64,000 nt of DNA from Clostridium cuniculi (GTDB taxonomy: Bacteria > Bacillota > Clostridia > Clostridiales > Clostridiaceae): positions 1 to 64,000 of the forward strand of contig NZ_SMUS01000023.1 of NCBI RefSeq assembly GCF_004353185.1. The letters run 5' to 3'. Both the position numbers and the translations under genes were made by a program. Every line of letters starts with the position of its first letter. Position 1 is the stretch's first letter. The notes beneath the pieces are model-generated. The model was not told where the DNA came from. It did not search any database and saw only the letters and a program-made list of their open reading frames with translations. Positions 46,809 to 55,228 of this stretch are shown here, in pieces.

Positions 46809-47360
46809 ATGAGAAATGGGAGGAAAAAGTATTTAAAGTATATATGGATAATAGCTTTAAGTTTAGAAGTAATTCTATACTTAATATTTCATTTCTTTAG
46901 ATTAAAGATATGTTTATTTAATATTGGTCCTAGTATTATTGTTTTAGGATTATTAATGCTTATTTTAATACTACCTATGATGTTTTTTGATTATGTTAAT
47001 AAAACATTGATAAAAGTTATATATAATTTAGTTGTTGTTATATTAATTCCTATAATTATTTTTGCTTACATAATGCTATACAGTGAATATAGGTATTTTA
47101 CTTTTAAATCGCCTAATAAATCAAATACTTTAGTAGTTGAAGAAAAGACATTTCTTTTGTCTGGTTGGAGTGATGTTTATGAAAAGAAGTATGGAATATT
47201 TATTAAGCAGATAGAGGGAGAAATTTCAAATGATGATGGATTTAGGCCATTTTCAAGTGGAGCATATACATTGCAATGGAAGAATGATGACACAGTAATT
47301 ATTAATTATAGTTTTGCCTCAGGAGATGTATGGAAAACTGAAGAAATAAATTTCAAATAA
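46809..47360 (+). CDS. Unknown membrane protein with C-terminal extracytoplasmic domain
   Basis: Not recognised. The 183 residues have three hydrophobic helices (about 9-28, 36-58 and 69-91), then a hydrophilic domain of about 90 residues with predicted beta strands (NTLVVEEKTFLLSGWSDVYEKK, YGIFIKQIEGEIS, AYTLQWKNDDTVIINYSF). The start overlaps nothing but lies 6 bp after the HTH gene, with GAGGAG inside that gene's end, so the two are co-transcribed. The acidic linker and strands suggest an exported sensing or assembly domain; no catalytic motif is seen. Confidence 0.6.
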   Translation: MRNGRKKYLKYIWIIALSLEVILYLIFHFFRLKICLFNIGPSIIVLGLLMLILILPMMFFDYVNKTLIKVIYNLVVVILIPIIIFAYIMLYSEYRYFTFKSPNKSNTLVVEEKTFLLSGWSDVYEKKYGIFIKQIEGEISNDDGFRPFSSGAYTLQWKNDDTVIINYSFASGDVWKTEEINFK

Positions 47361-47388
47361 TATTATTTTATGGTTATGGGGATAGATA

Positions 47389-47904
47389 ATGAGAAAGTTA
47401 AAAGTAAATAGAGTAAGAGTTATCATCGTTATTGTTTTAAGTTATATTGTATCAGGGATATTTTTTGTAGGATGTAACAATATGAGTAATATTAAAAGCA
47501 CAGAATTAAATAATATTTATGTTGATAATTTAAATATAGGAAGTTCTATAAAAAAGATTAATTTAAATAAATACACGGAAAGTAATAATTATTTAGGTGA
47601 TTACACCTGTAAGTTTGAAGAACTTATAATTGATTCAAAAGATAATAAAATTAATTATTTGTTTGGAAGATTTGATGACAATAGAACTGTCATTTCTGTA
47701 AATAGTAGAAGAAATTTAAGAAATATAAATGAAGTATCAGATATACTTGGAGAGAACTATAAAGAAAAGTGGAAAGATAGGGAGCTAAAATTAAAGGAGC
47801 ATGTTTATTTTGATAATAGAAATAATATAAAAGCTGAGTTTATATATTCGATTTTTGATGATAGTTTAGTTTGGGTTATATTATCTAAAATAAATGAAGA
47901 GTAA
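47389..47904 (+). CDS. Unknown lipoprotein
   Basis: Family not recognised. Predicted lipoprotein of 171 residues: basic start, hydrophobic core VIIVIVLSYIVSGIFF and lipobox FFVGC (Cys near residue 29). The mature part is polar with short strands (NIYVDNLNIGSSIKKINLNKY, DYTCKFEELIIDS, INYLFGRFDDNRTVISV) and a segment NEVSDILGENY before the C terminus. It is 28 bp after the membrane-protein gene and 5 bp before the next, clearly one operon. Acting together with the neighbouring membrane proteins at the cell surface is inferred only from context. Confidence 0.65.
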   Translation: MRKLKVNRVRVIIVIVLSYIVSGIFFVGCNNMSNIKSTELNNIYVDNLNIGSSIKKINLNKYTESNNYLGDYTCKFEELIIDSKDNKINYLFGRFDDNRTVISVNSRRNLRNINEVSDILGENYKEKWKDRELKLKEHVYFDNRNNIKAEFIYSIFDDSLVWVILSKINEE

Positions 47905-47909
47905 TAATT

Positions 47910-48562
47910 ATGAGTTTTAAAAGTAAAGTATATTTAAATATTTTTATAATAGGCATTTTAAGTTTATTTGCAGTGTATCTATTTGTGGATTATAAATTAT
48001 CAAAAGATGATTTACAACTACTTTCAGTGTGGATTAGTACTATATTATTTACAATTTTAATTACAATTGTTTTTATAGTATTTATTATTATATCCTTTAT
48101 AAGAATGCTATTAAAAAAGAAAAATTGTTATTGGAGAGTAATAGGTATAATAGGAATAATTACAGTTATTATGTTAATATCATCTGTAATAATAACGAAA
48201 GAACAAAATCTTTATTATCATGCTATTAATACGAATTGGAACTTGAATTTACCTAGAAATTATGAAGAAATTTATTACAAAGATAGTGGTCCAAGTTTCA
48301 ATGGTGATGGTGAAAGATATTCTATATTTAAGTATGAAGATTTAGAAGAAGTTAATGATTTAATAGATTGGCAAGATAAAAATAATAGTATAGAATTAAT
48401 ATGGTAAGTATATTAAGAAAATTAGAGGTACCTGAAGAGTATTATCCTAATTATAATAGTAATTTTAAATACTATTATTATATGAAAGAAGATAACTCTA
48501 AAATATATATGATTTTAGATATTAATCTAAATAAAATTTATATTGTAGAAGATATATTTTAA
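47910..48562 (+). pseudogene. Membrane protein gene split by a frameshift near 48401
   Basis: The first frame (47910-48407) encodes 165 residues: helices at about 7-26, 41-64 and 75-94, then an outside domain (NYEEIYYKDSGPSFNGDGERYSIFKYEDLEEVN) that stops abruptly after ELIW. The frame one base back continues without interruption from 48401 to 48562 with SILRKLEVPEEYY and ends in IYIVEDIF, which completes the domain in a natural way. A one-base change around ATATGGTAA would join them. This is either a recent inactivating indel, a sequencing error or, less likely, programmed slippage; no slippery heptamer is visible. Downstream to 48696 only a nine-codon fragment is found. Confidence 0.65.
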
Positions 48563-48696
48563 GAAAAAGTATGAGGGGTAAGTATATGAATGAGGATAAT
48601 AAAAAAAATTAAAATTCAATCAACTATAAGATAAATATTAAGCTGATTTTATATTTATTAAAATAGGATTACTTAAAACAGTGGAGTGAAAGCGTT

Positions 48697-49005
48697 ATGA
48701 ATATTTTTAGATTATTAAATAATGATATGGAAAACTTAAGTGAAGAAGAAAGAATATTTGCAGAAAGCTTTAATGAAGCATTAAGAAATAATATAATATA
48801 TGCTTTAGTTCAGTATGAAATAGAAGAGCTTATTAAACAATTAAAAAATGATGAAGAGGGGTTTAGAGAGAAGTTATCAGATATTTTTATAAATGGGAAA
48901 AAGGGATATAATAAAATACCTACTAAAACTCTAATTGATATCTTCCTTGATAAAAAAGATGAAGGTGAATTTATATATTTAATTGAAGGTATAAGTAACT
49001 TGTAA
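48697..49005 (+). CDS. Small acidic helical protein, unknown
   Basis: Not recognised. 102 residues, acidic and helix-rich, with no membrane segment or signal. It opens with NIFRLLNNDMENLSEEERIFAESFNEALRNN and contains IEELIKQLKNDEEGFREKLSDIF; the C-terminal half has LIDIFLDKKDEGEFIYLI. GGAGTG lies before the ATG. It follows the decayed module and ends at a strong terminator; whether it belongs to that operon is unclear. Confidence 0.6.
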   Translation: MNIFRLLNNDMENLSEEERIFAESFNEALRNNIIYALVQYEIEELIKQLKNDEEGFREKLSDIFINGKKGYNKIPTKTLIDIFLDKKDEGEFIYLIEGISNL

Positions 49006-49012
49006 AATGTTT

Positions 49013-49057
49013 TTGCCTTTGAAATAAATCAATGTAATAGATTTATTTCAAAGGCAA
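49013..49057 (+). terminator. Terminator with 18-bp perfect stem
   Basis: 49013-49030 pairs completely with 49040-49057 around a 9-nt loop; TTTTATTA follows. Confidence 0.85.
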
Positions 49058-49179
49058 TTTTATTATAGAGAAATAAAATGAAATTTTATTTAATAATATT
49101 TCCATGGAAATTTTTCTAGTCAATCCTATAGAGTTAATTGTAAAATAGGAATATCTTAATAAAGATTGGAGAAAAGAAT

Positions 49180-49611
49180 ATGATAAAGGAATTTAAAATA
49201 GAGAATTTAGAGGAAGTAATGGAAATCTGGCTTCAAACTAATATAAATGCTCATGATTTTATAGAAAGAGACTATTGGATTAATAATTTTGATTTAGTTA
49301 AAAAATTATTGCCTGATGCTAAGGTTTATATATTTCAGGAAGATAATATTATAAAAGGATTTATAGGTGTTATTGAAGAGGGATATATTGCAGGCCTTTT
49401 TGTAAAAGAGGAATATCAAAGGGAAGGAATAGGGGAAAAATTAATAGAGTATATAAAGCCTAAGTATAACCAACTTAAATTAGATGTTTATAGTAAAAAT
49501 AAAAATGCAATAAAATTTTACCTTAAAAATAATTTTAAAATAGTAAATGAAAAAAATAATGAAGATACAAATGAACTTGAATATGAAATGATTTTTAGTA
49601 AAAATAGATAA
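49180..49611 (+). CDS. GNAT-family N-acetyltransferase
   Basis: Acetyltransferase of 143 residues. The acetyl-CoA-binding motif A is clear: IAGLFVKEEYQREGIGEKLIEYIK (core QREGIG), followed by LDVYSKNKNAIKFYLKNNF, the usual motif B. The N-terminal KIENLEEVMEIWLQTNINAHDFI resembles the YjaB/RimI-like subgroup. The substrate (protein, drug or polyamine) is unknown. It is a single gene with GGAGAA before the ATG. Confidence 0.87.
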   Translation: MIKEFKIENLEEVMEIWLQTNINAHDFIERDYWINNFDLVKKLLPDAKVYIFQEDNIIKGFIGVIEEGYIAGLFVKEEYQREGIGEKLIEYIKPKYNQLKLDVYSKNKNAIKFYLKNNFKIVNEKNNEDTNELEYEMIFSKNR

Positions 49612-49709
49612 AATTAAAGTGATTATAGTAGAAATATTTGAAAATAAGATGGATAGAATATTAGTATAGTATTAAATTAGCATGGAAAACTAAAGTTGAG
49701 GTGTGCAAT

Positions 49710-49997
49710 ATGAAAATATTAATAATGACATTAGAATTTAGAGCAGAGTGGGTAAAGTCATTAAAGGAAAAAAGAATGATAGTATTAAGCTTAACTAAAC
49801 GTCTTTCAAATAAATTTAATGTATCAGTCTCAGAAGTTGATCATCAAGATATTCATGAGCAAATTGTAATAGGTATTACATCAGTAGCTACCACAAAAGA
49901 AGTATTATATTCCTTAAAGGAAAAAATATTAGATTTTGTAGAAGATAATACTGATGCAGAGTTAGTTAAAATAGAAGAAGAAATTATTGATTACTAA
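49710..49997 (+). CDS. DUF503 protein (YlxP-like)
   Basis: Protein of 95 residues with the DUF503 fold: ILIMTLEFRAEWVKSLKEKRMIVLSLTKRLSNKFNVSVSEVDHQDIHEQIVIGI. The conserved KSLKEKR and SVSEVD segments are present. B. subtilis YlxP sits in the nusA-infB-rbfA operon and is linked to ribosome maturation, but here the gene is alone. The ATG at 49710 has GAGGTG; an in-frame GTG at 49701 overlaps that site. Confidence 0.88.
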   Translation: MKILIMTLEFRAEWVKSLKEKRMIVLSLTKRLSNKFNVSVSEVDHQDIHEQIVIGITSVATTKEVLYSLKEKILDFVEDNTDAELVKIEEEIIDY

Positions 49998-50047
49998 AGA
50001 TAAGTTTTATTCTATAATTTTAAAAAAAGTAAGTTATAGAATAAAAG

Positions 50048-50113
50048 ATAATTTCTTTACAAGAAAAAACTTCTAAAGAAATTATTGACAAATAAGTTGA
50101 ATTGATATATATT
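50048..50113 (+). promoter_or_regulatory. Hairpin and sigma-A promoter of the met operon
   Basis: A perfect 12-bp inverted repeat ATAATTTCTTTA/TAAAGAAATTAT (50048-50085) with a 14-nt loop ends at the first base of TTGACA (50085-50090), which is 17 bp from TATATT (50108-50113). The hairpin may end the DUF503 transcript, though it has no T-run. Confidence 0.75.
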
Positions 50114-50148
50114 TATATCAATAAAACAAAACAAATAAATATTATATC

Positions 50149-50378
50149 TTATCAAGAGTGGTGGAGGGACTGGCCCTATGAAACCCGGCAACCTGTCGAT
50201 AGTGACAAGTGATAAGTGACAAGTGACAAATTTAAATTAATAATTTGCCATTTGTCACTTGTCACTTGCAAATGGTAGACGTGGTGCTAATTCCTGCAGT
50301 TTTTAACTGAGTGATGAGAGAGTAAATTAATATGTGATTTTTATACGCACTTGAGTTTATTCTCTAGTGCGTTTTTTT
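50149..50378 (+). ncRNA. SAM-I (S-box) riboswitch with terminator and enlarged P3 arm
   Basis: The conserved core is unmistakable: AAGAGTGGTGGAGGGACTGG, CCCTATGAAACCCGGCAACC, GGTGCTAATTCCTGCAG and GATGAGAG (aptamer about 50149-50321). The expression platform has an intrinsic terminator ACGCACT/AGTGCGT (50345-50372) with seven T, and an antiterminator AGAGAGTAAA (50317-50326) able to pair with TTTATTCTCT (50356-50365) in the terminator loop. SAM binding should therefore turn metNIQ off. The P3 arm (50193-50284) is about 90 nt, made of four tandem 7-bp AGTGACA/AGTGATA units that fold onto TGTCACT units through a 17-bp perfect stem. Confidence 0.96.
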
Positions 50379-50403
50379 ATTACTAAAATAAGGAGGAGAG
50401 GCC

Positions 50404-51363
50404 ATGATTAAAATAAATAATGTATATAAGAGCTTTAATGGGGTAGAAGTTTTAAAAGATATAACCTTGGAAATAAAAAAAGGAGAGGTCTTTGGATTAG
50501 TTGGACATAGTGGTGCTGGAAAATCTACATTATTGAGATGTATAAATGGTTTAGAAACATATGACAAAGGAAGTATATTAGTAAATGAATATCAAGAAGT
50601 AAAAGAGCTGGGGAATAAGTCAGTAAGAAGTTTTAGAAAAAACTTAGGAATGATATTTCAACATTTTTCATTACTTGAAAGAAGAAATGTATATGATAAT
50701 GTTGCTTTACCATTAGAGTGTTGGGGATATTCCAAAGCTGATATGGATAAAAGAGTTTCAGAGCTTTTAGAATTAGTTGGTTTATCTGATAAGAAAAAAA
50801 GCAAGCCAAGAGAATTAAGTGGTGGGCAAAAACAAAGAGTTGCAATAGCAAGAGCACTTGCTTTAAATCCTGATATTCTTTTATGTGATGAAGCCACATC
50901 GGCATTGGATCCAAATACGACAAAATCAATTTTAGCTTTATTAAGAGATATCAATGAAAAGTTAGGTATTACAATAATTATTGTTACACATCAAATGGAA
51001 GTTGTAAAAGAGATTTGTCAACGAGTGGCTATCATGGAAGGTGGACAAGTAATATCAGTTGGAAAAACAGAAGATTTATTTTTAAAGAATTCTAAGGCAT
51101 TAAAAGCTCTAATTGGAGAAGAAGAAATATTACCAAGTGAAGGAATTAATATTAGATTGTTCTTCCCGAAAGATAATTCAAATGACAGCATAATTACAGC
51201 AATGGCAAGAGAATTAAATATAGATTTTTCTATAGTGTGGGGCAAATTAGAGAAATTTAGGGATGATGTTTTAGGTTCATTAGTTATTAATATAAAAGAA
51301 AATCAAAAAGATGAAGTTATAAAATACTTAGCATCTAAAAATATGCCATGGGAGGTGATATAA
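50404..51363 (+). CDS. metN: Methionine ABC transporter ATPase
   Basis: ATPase of the D/L-methionine importer, 319 residues. Walker A GHSGAGKST (about 37-45), signature LSGGQKQR, Walker B ILLCDEATSALDP and the switch His in VTHQMEV. The C-terminal 95 residues are the NIL ligand-binding domain (INIRLFFPKDNSNDSIIT...) through which cytosolic methionine trans-inhibits transport. First gene after the SAM riboswitch, with AGGAGGAG as ribosome site; metI follows by one base. Confidence 0.96.
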   Translation: MIKINNVYKSFNGVEVLKDITLEIKKGEVFGLVGHSGAGKSTLLRCINGLETYDKGSILVNEYQEVKELGNKSVRSFRKNLGMIFQHFSLLERRNVYDNVALPLECWGYSKADMDKRVSELLELVGLSDKKKSKPRELSGGQKQRVAIARALALNPDILLCDEATSALDPNTTKSILALLRDINEKLGITIIIVTHQMEVVKEICQRVAIMEGGQVISVGKTEDLFLKNSKALKALIGEEEILPSEGINIRLFFPKDNSNDSIITAMARELNIDFSIVWGKLEKFRDDVLGSLVINIKENQKDEVIKYLASKNMPWEVI

Positions 51364-51364
51364 A

Positions 51365-52021
51365 ATGGAGAAGTTTTTAAGCTTTTTTACGGATATATTA
51401 ATAGAGGCATTAGGACAAACCATATACATGGTTGGTATATCAACAATATTAGCTACATTAATTGGGTTTATTTTAGCAATTGTATTAGTTGTAACAGATG
51501 ATGGTGGATTAAAGCCTAATAAAATTATTAATTCAATTTTGGGATTTATAGTTAATACTTTAAGAAGTTTTCCTTTTATAATTTTAGTTGTAGCTATTAT
51601 TCCTTTAACTAGAGCTATAGTTGGAAAGAGTATAGGAGAAACAGCAGCATTAGTTCCTTTAACAATAGGGGCAGCTCCATTTATTGCAAGAGTAATAGAA
51701 GGAGCATTAAAGGAAGTAGATAAGGGGTTAATTGAAGCTGCGAAATCTTTTGGGGCATCGAATTTTCAAATAATATTTAAAGTTATGGTTAAAGAAGCAA
51801 TGCCTTCTATTATATCAGGTATAACATTATCAATAATATCAATAATTGGATATTCTGCAATGGCAGGGGCAGTCGGAGCAGGGGGAGTTGGAGCAGTAGC
51901 TTTAACTTATGGATATCAAAGATTTGATAATGCGGTAATGGCATATACAGTAATAACACTTATAATAATTGTTCAATTACTACAAGGGGCAGGTAATTTA
52001 GCATATAGAAAATTAAAATAA
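51365..52021 (+). CDS. metI: Methionine ABC transporter permease
   Basis: Permease of 218 residues with five or six membrane helices. The MetI family is recognised by FIVNTLRSFPFIILVVAIIPLTRAIVGKSIGETAALVPLTIGAAPFIAR and by the ATPase-coupling EAAKSFGASNFQIIFKVMVKEAMPSI (EAA motif). It starts one base after the metN stop, with GGGAGGTG inside metN, so the two subunits are translationally coupled. Confidence 0.95.
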   Translation: MEKFLSFFTDILIEALGQTIYMVGISTILATLIGFILAIVLVVTDDGGLKPNKIINSILGFIVNTLRSFPFIILVVAIIPLTRAIVGKSIGETAALVPLTIGAAPFIARVIEGALKEVDKGLIEAAKSFGASNFQIIFKVMVKEAMPSIISGITLSIISIIGYSAMAGAVGAGGVGAVALTYGYQRFDNAVMAYTVITLIIIVQLLQGAGNLAYRKLK

Positions 52022-52133
52022 TAAAAGCAATAAGCAATAATTAAAGGGGATTAATATACAGAGAGTTAGAAAGATTTTAAAAGTTAAACAAAGCAGAAGT
52101 TTTATGTATCAAAGTAAATAGGGGGAAAGAAAT

Positions 52134-52943
52134 ATGAAATTTAAAAAAATATTAGCAACAGTATTAAGTGGAGTTTTAGCATTATCAATAGTTGGATGTG
52201 GAAGTAAAGGGGATACTTCTTCAAAGAATGATAAGAAAATTGTAGTTGGGGCAACAGCAGTACCACACGCAGAGATTTTAGAATATATCAAACCATTATT
52301 AGAAGAGAAAGGCTATGAACTAGAAGTTAAAACATTTGATGATTATTCTTTATTAAATCCTGCAGTTGATGAGGGATCTTTAGATGCTAACTTTTTTCAA
52401 CATATACCTTATTTAGAAGAGTCAATTGAAGCAAAAGGATATGATTTAGATTATACAGTTAAAGTTCATATAGAACCAATGGCATTATACTCAAAAAAGG
52501 TTTCAGATATTTCAGAGATAGCTGATGGTGTTGAAATTGCGGTACCAAATGATCCATCGAATGAAGCAAGAGCATTACAATTATTAGCTGATAATGGATT
52601 AATAAAATTAAATGATGCTGAATTACCTACAGTTAAGGATATAACTGAAAATCCTAAAAACTTAAAGATTACAGAATTACAAGCAGAACAATTACCAAGA
52701 GTTCTAGAAGATGTTGAAGCAGCTGTAATTAATACAAATTGGGCATTACAAGCAGATTTAAATCCAGTAAAAGATTCTTTAGCTATTGAATCAAGTGATT
52801 CTCCATACGCTAATATTGTAGCTGTTAAAAAAGAAAATAAAGATAGTGATAAAATTAAAGCGTTATCTGAAACATTAACTTCTGATGAGGTTAGAAAGTT
52901 TATTGAAGAAAAATATGATGGAAGCGTAATTCCAGCTTTTTAG
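52134..52943 (+). CDS. metQ: Methionine-binding lipoprotein
   Basis: Extracellular methionine receptor of the NlpA/MetQ family, 269 residues. The signal and lipobox LSIVGCG place the acylated Cys at about 22. The mature protein opens with IVVGATAVPHAEILEYIKPLL, and contains VDEGSLDANFFQHIPYLEE and NTNWALQADLNP, all family blocks. A 112-bp gap after metI has no terminator, so it stays in the SAM-controlled operon; AGGGGGAAAG precedes ATG. Confidence 0.96.
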   Translation: MKFKKILATVLSGVLALSIVGCGSKGDTSSKNDKKIVVGATAVPHAEILEYIKPLLEEKGYELEVKTFDDYSLLNPAVDEGSLDANFFQHIPYLEESIEAKGYDLDYTVKVHIEPMALYSKKVSDISEIADGVEIAVPNDPSNEARALQLLADNGLIKLNDAELPTVKDITENPKNLKITELQAEQLPRVLEDVEAAVINTNWALQADLNPVKDSLAIESSDSPYANIVAVKKENKDSDKIKALSETLTSDEVRKFIEEKYDGSVIPAF

Positions 52944-52975
52944 TATAAATATTTTTAAAGATTGAAGATAGTAAA

Positions 52976-53015
52976 TTAAGGTCATTGCATGTATAAGGCA
53001 ATGACCTTAATTTTT
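52976..53015 (+). terminator. metNIQ operon terminator
   Basis: TTAAGGTCATTGC and its exact complement with a 9-nt loop, followed by five T. Confidence 0.9.
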
Positions 53016-53142
53016 ACATTCTATTAATGGGAAATACTACCTTTAAAATTTTTAGCATATGAAGTATACTGTATATTATGTATAAATGATATAGAAAAAT
53101 ATTACAGATATAAAAATAGTGAAGAGGGGAAAGGGACAAGCT

Positions 53143-54102
53143 ATGAATGTTTCGAATATTAATATTGGATTAACAGGAGAAAATTTATTAAGTATATATA
53201 ATGACTTCGTATCAATAAAAGAGCTTAATATAGAAAGTATAGAAATAAAAGAAGATGTAAGAATAATAGGTTCATTTACTAAAGGAATTGTTATAAAATT
53301 TGAGTGTAGATTTAAGCTAACATCTATGGAAGAGGGATTAATAAAAGGAGAAGTTACAGGATTTAAAGTTCTTAATATAGGAATAGCATCATTCTTAAGA
53401 AAAATTGCATTAAAATTTGCATTAAAATCTTTAGGAGATATGGGAATAAGCTATAAGGATGGTAAAGTTATAATACAATATAAATATTTATTAAAGGATG
53501 TTCCATATGTAGATTTTGATATTTATAGTATATACTGTGCTTATGGAGTTTTAAATGTAGAATTAAGAAATATACAGTTGTCTTTAGGTGGAGAATTAAA
53601 GAAGGAAATAGAGCTTATAAACTTTGAAAAGGAAAATAAGGTTGACTTTGATAAAGAAGAAATAAATAAAACAGAAGATTGTTATACTAAAGGAAGAGAA
53701 AAAGTTAGTGACAAGTTACCAGAAAAAGCTAAAAAGTATAAGGATTATATATTCCTGTTGCCGGATATAGCTGCTTTAATATATAGATTACTTAAAGATA
53801 AGAGAGTGAGTATGAAAACTAAACTTGTTATATCAGCAGCTGTTGCATATATTACAGTTCCAAGTGATTTAATACCAGATAAAGTACCATTTGTAGGGAA
53901 AATTGATGATATAGCAATTGGAATATTTGCATTAAATGTTATAATGACAGATGTACCATTAAATATAATAATGGAAAATTGGCAAGGGAAGAGTGATATA
54001 TTAATAGTTGTTAAGACTGCAATAGAATATGCAACTAACTTTACTGGAGCTAAAAATATAGATAGTATTTATAGAGTTATGGAAGAAATATTATCAGTTT
54101 AA
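53143..54102 (+). CDS. DUF1232 (YkvA-like) protein with long N-terminal region
   Basis: 319 residues. The C-terminal part (about 200-315) contains the DUF1232 signature RVSMKTKLVISAAVAYITVPSDLIPDKVPFVGKIDDIA, a helical pair with a conserved Pro-Asp-Leu-Ile-Pro-Asp turn, possibly membrane-associated. The first 190 residues are beta-rich (IESIEIKEDVRIIGSFTKGIVIKFECRF, KDGKVIIQYKYLLKDVPYVDFDIYSIYCAYGVLNVELRNIQLSLGG) and look like a lipid-binding or DUF-type barrel not recognised here. The function is unknown. The ATG at 53143 is chosen with AAAGGGA upstream rather than GTG 53119. Confidence 0.75.
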   Translation: MNVSNINIGLTGENLLSIYNDFVSIKELNIESIEIKEDVRIIGSFTKGIVIKFECRFKLTSMEEGLIKGEVTGFKVLNIGIASFLRKIALKFALKSLGDMGISYKDGKVIIQYKYLLKDVPYVDFDIYSIYCAYGVLNVELRNIQLSLGGELKKEIELINFEKENKVDFDKEEINKTEDCYTKGREKVSDKLPEKAKKYKDYIFLLPDIAALIYRLLKDKRVSMKTKLVISAAVAYITVPSDLIPDKVPFVGKIDDIAIGIFALNVIMTDVPLNIIMENWQGKSDILIVVKTAIEYATNFTGAKNIDSIYRVMEEILSV

Positions 54103-54167
54103 AAATAAAAAATAAACAAATGAAGAAAGTTTTATTAGTATTAGGCATATAGGAAAGGATGATTAAT

Positions 54168-54791
54168 TTGAAGTACTATGCTGTTTATAAAGGGAAGTCA
54201 GGAGCGCCAAAAATATTTACTTCTTGGGATGAATGTAAGAAAGAAGTTATAGGATTTAAAGGAGCTATATATAAAAGTTTTACTACAGAAAAGGATGCTA
54301 TTAATTTTATTGCATTAAATTCAGAAGGGAAGACAGTAGAAAAGTCTGAGGAATTAATAGAAAGTGAAGAAGGGTTATTTATATACGTTGATGGAAGTTT
54401 TGCTGTTGATAAGGGAAACTATTCTTATGGATTAGTAGCTGTTAAGGATGGTGAAATAATATATAAAGATAAAGGTAAGGGATTTGATAAAGAAGCTGTT
54501 TCATTAAGAAATGTTTCAGGAGAAGTTTTAGGAGCAAAGATGGCAGTAGAATATGCTATTGAGAATGGCTTTAAAGAAATTACTATAGCATATGATTATC
54601 AAGGTGTTGAATCATGGGCACTTGGAACATGGAAGAGAAATAATAGAATTACTGTTGAATATAATGAATTTATGCAAAGTAAAATGAAGGAAGTAAAGAT
54701 AAGATTTAAAAAAATAAAAGGGCATAGTGGGCATAAGTATAATGATTTGGCTGATAAACTAGCAAAGGAAGCTCTTGGCATAGGTAATTAG
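54168..54791 (+). CDS. rnhA: Ribonuclease H1 with viroplasmin-type N-terminal domain
   Basis: Cleaves RNA in RNA-DNA hybrids; 207 residues. The N-terminal 45 residues are a caulimovirus-VI/viroplasmin hybrid-binding domain (KYYAVYKGKSGAPKIFTSWDECKKEV...F). The RNase H domain has all four catalytic acids: YVDGS, GEVLGAK, AYDYQG and the final Asp in YNDLADKLA. TTG at 54168 is proposed as the start: AGGAAAGG lies nine bases before it but touches the ATG at 54159, and the family normally opens with M-K-Y-Y or similar. Confidence 0.92.
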   Translation: MKYYAVYKGKSGAPKIFTSWDECKKEVIGFKGAIYKSFTTEKDAINFIALNSEGKTVEKSEELIESEEGLFIYVDGSFAVDKGNYSYGLVAVKDGEIIYKDKGKGFDKEAVSLRNVSGEVLGAKMAVEYAIENGFKEITIAYDYQGVESWALGTWKRNNRITVEYNEFMQSKMKEVKIRFKKIKGHSGHKYNDLADKLAKEALGIGN

Positions 54792-54887
54792 TTGAAAAAA
54801 ATTAAGTTGTAGCTGAAATAATATAGGAGTATTTTCTTTTAAAATACACATACTATTTTTATAAATTAATATAAAGAGGTGTTATTT

Positions 54888-55061
54888 TTGGGAAAAGTAA
54901 TTAAGAGTTTAGCAATAGGTACTGTTTTGGGAGTAGCAATTGGAATGATGGTTTTGCCAGAGTTAGATAGAAAGACTCAAAGAAATATTAGGAGAACTAG
55001 CAAGAAACTTAGATGTGCGGCTGGAGATGCCTATGATAATATATTGGATTATATAAATTAG
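54888..55061 (+). CDS. Small YtxH-like membrane protein
   Basis: 57 residues: one N-terminal hydrophobic helix with small residues (SLAIGTVLGVAIGMMVLPEL, residues 5-24) and a basic tail (DRKTQRNIRRTSKKLRCAAGDAYDNILDYI). The GxxxG-like helix plus charged tail is the YtxH pattern, a stress-related membrane protein of unknown action. It starts at TTG 54888, eight bases after GAGG; the GTG at 54879 lies within the ribosome site. Confidence 0.7.
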   Translation: MGKVIKSLAIGTVLGVAIGMMVLPELDRKTQRNIRRTSKKLRCAAGDAYDNILDYIN

Positions 55062-55065
55062 TATT

Positions 55066-55097
55066 AAAAACTGCTATAGAACTCTATAGCAGTTTTT
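55066..55097 (+). terminator. Terminator of the YtxH-like gene
   Basis: A 14-bp perfect stem (AAAAACTGCTATAG) with a 4-nt loop, followed by a T-run. Confidence 0.92.
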
Positions 55098-55228
55098 TGT
55101 ATTATTTTAAGTATAATTGAAATTAATACAAAAAAAATATACTTTTTTGGTACTTTATATGATATAATGGAAAATATGATAAGAAAGTTTTTGAATTTAT
55201 ATAAATGTGAATAAAGGAAGATTATGCG

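Noticed and set aside
48582..48612. Short frame MNEDNKKN after the frameshifted gene
   Set aside because: Nine codons only, ending at a poly-A tract. Probably a fragment, no evidence of function.
50193..50284. CRISPR-like repeats
   Set aside because: The 7-bp units are directly adjacent without spacers and fold inside a riboswitch arm. No CRISPR array or cas gene is seen anywhere in the window.
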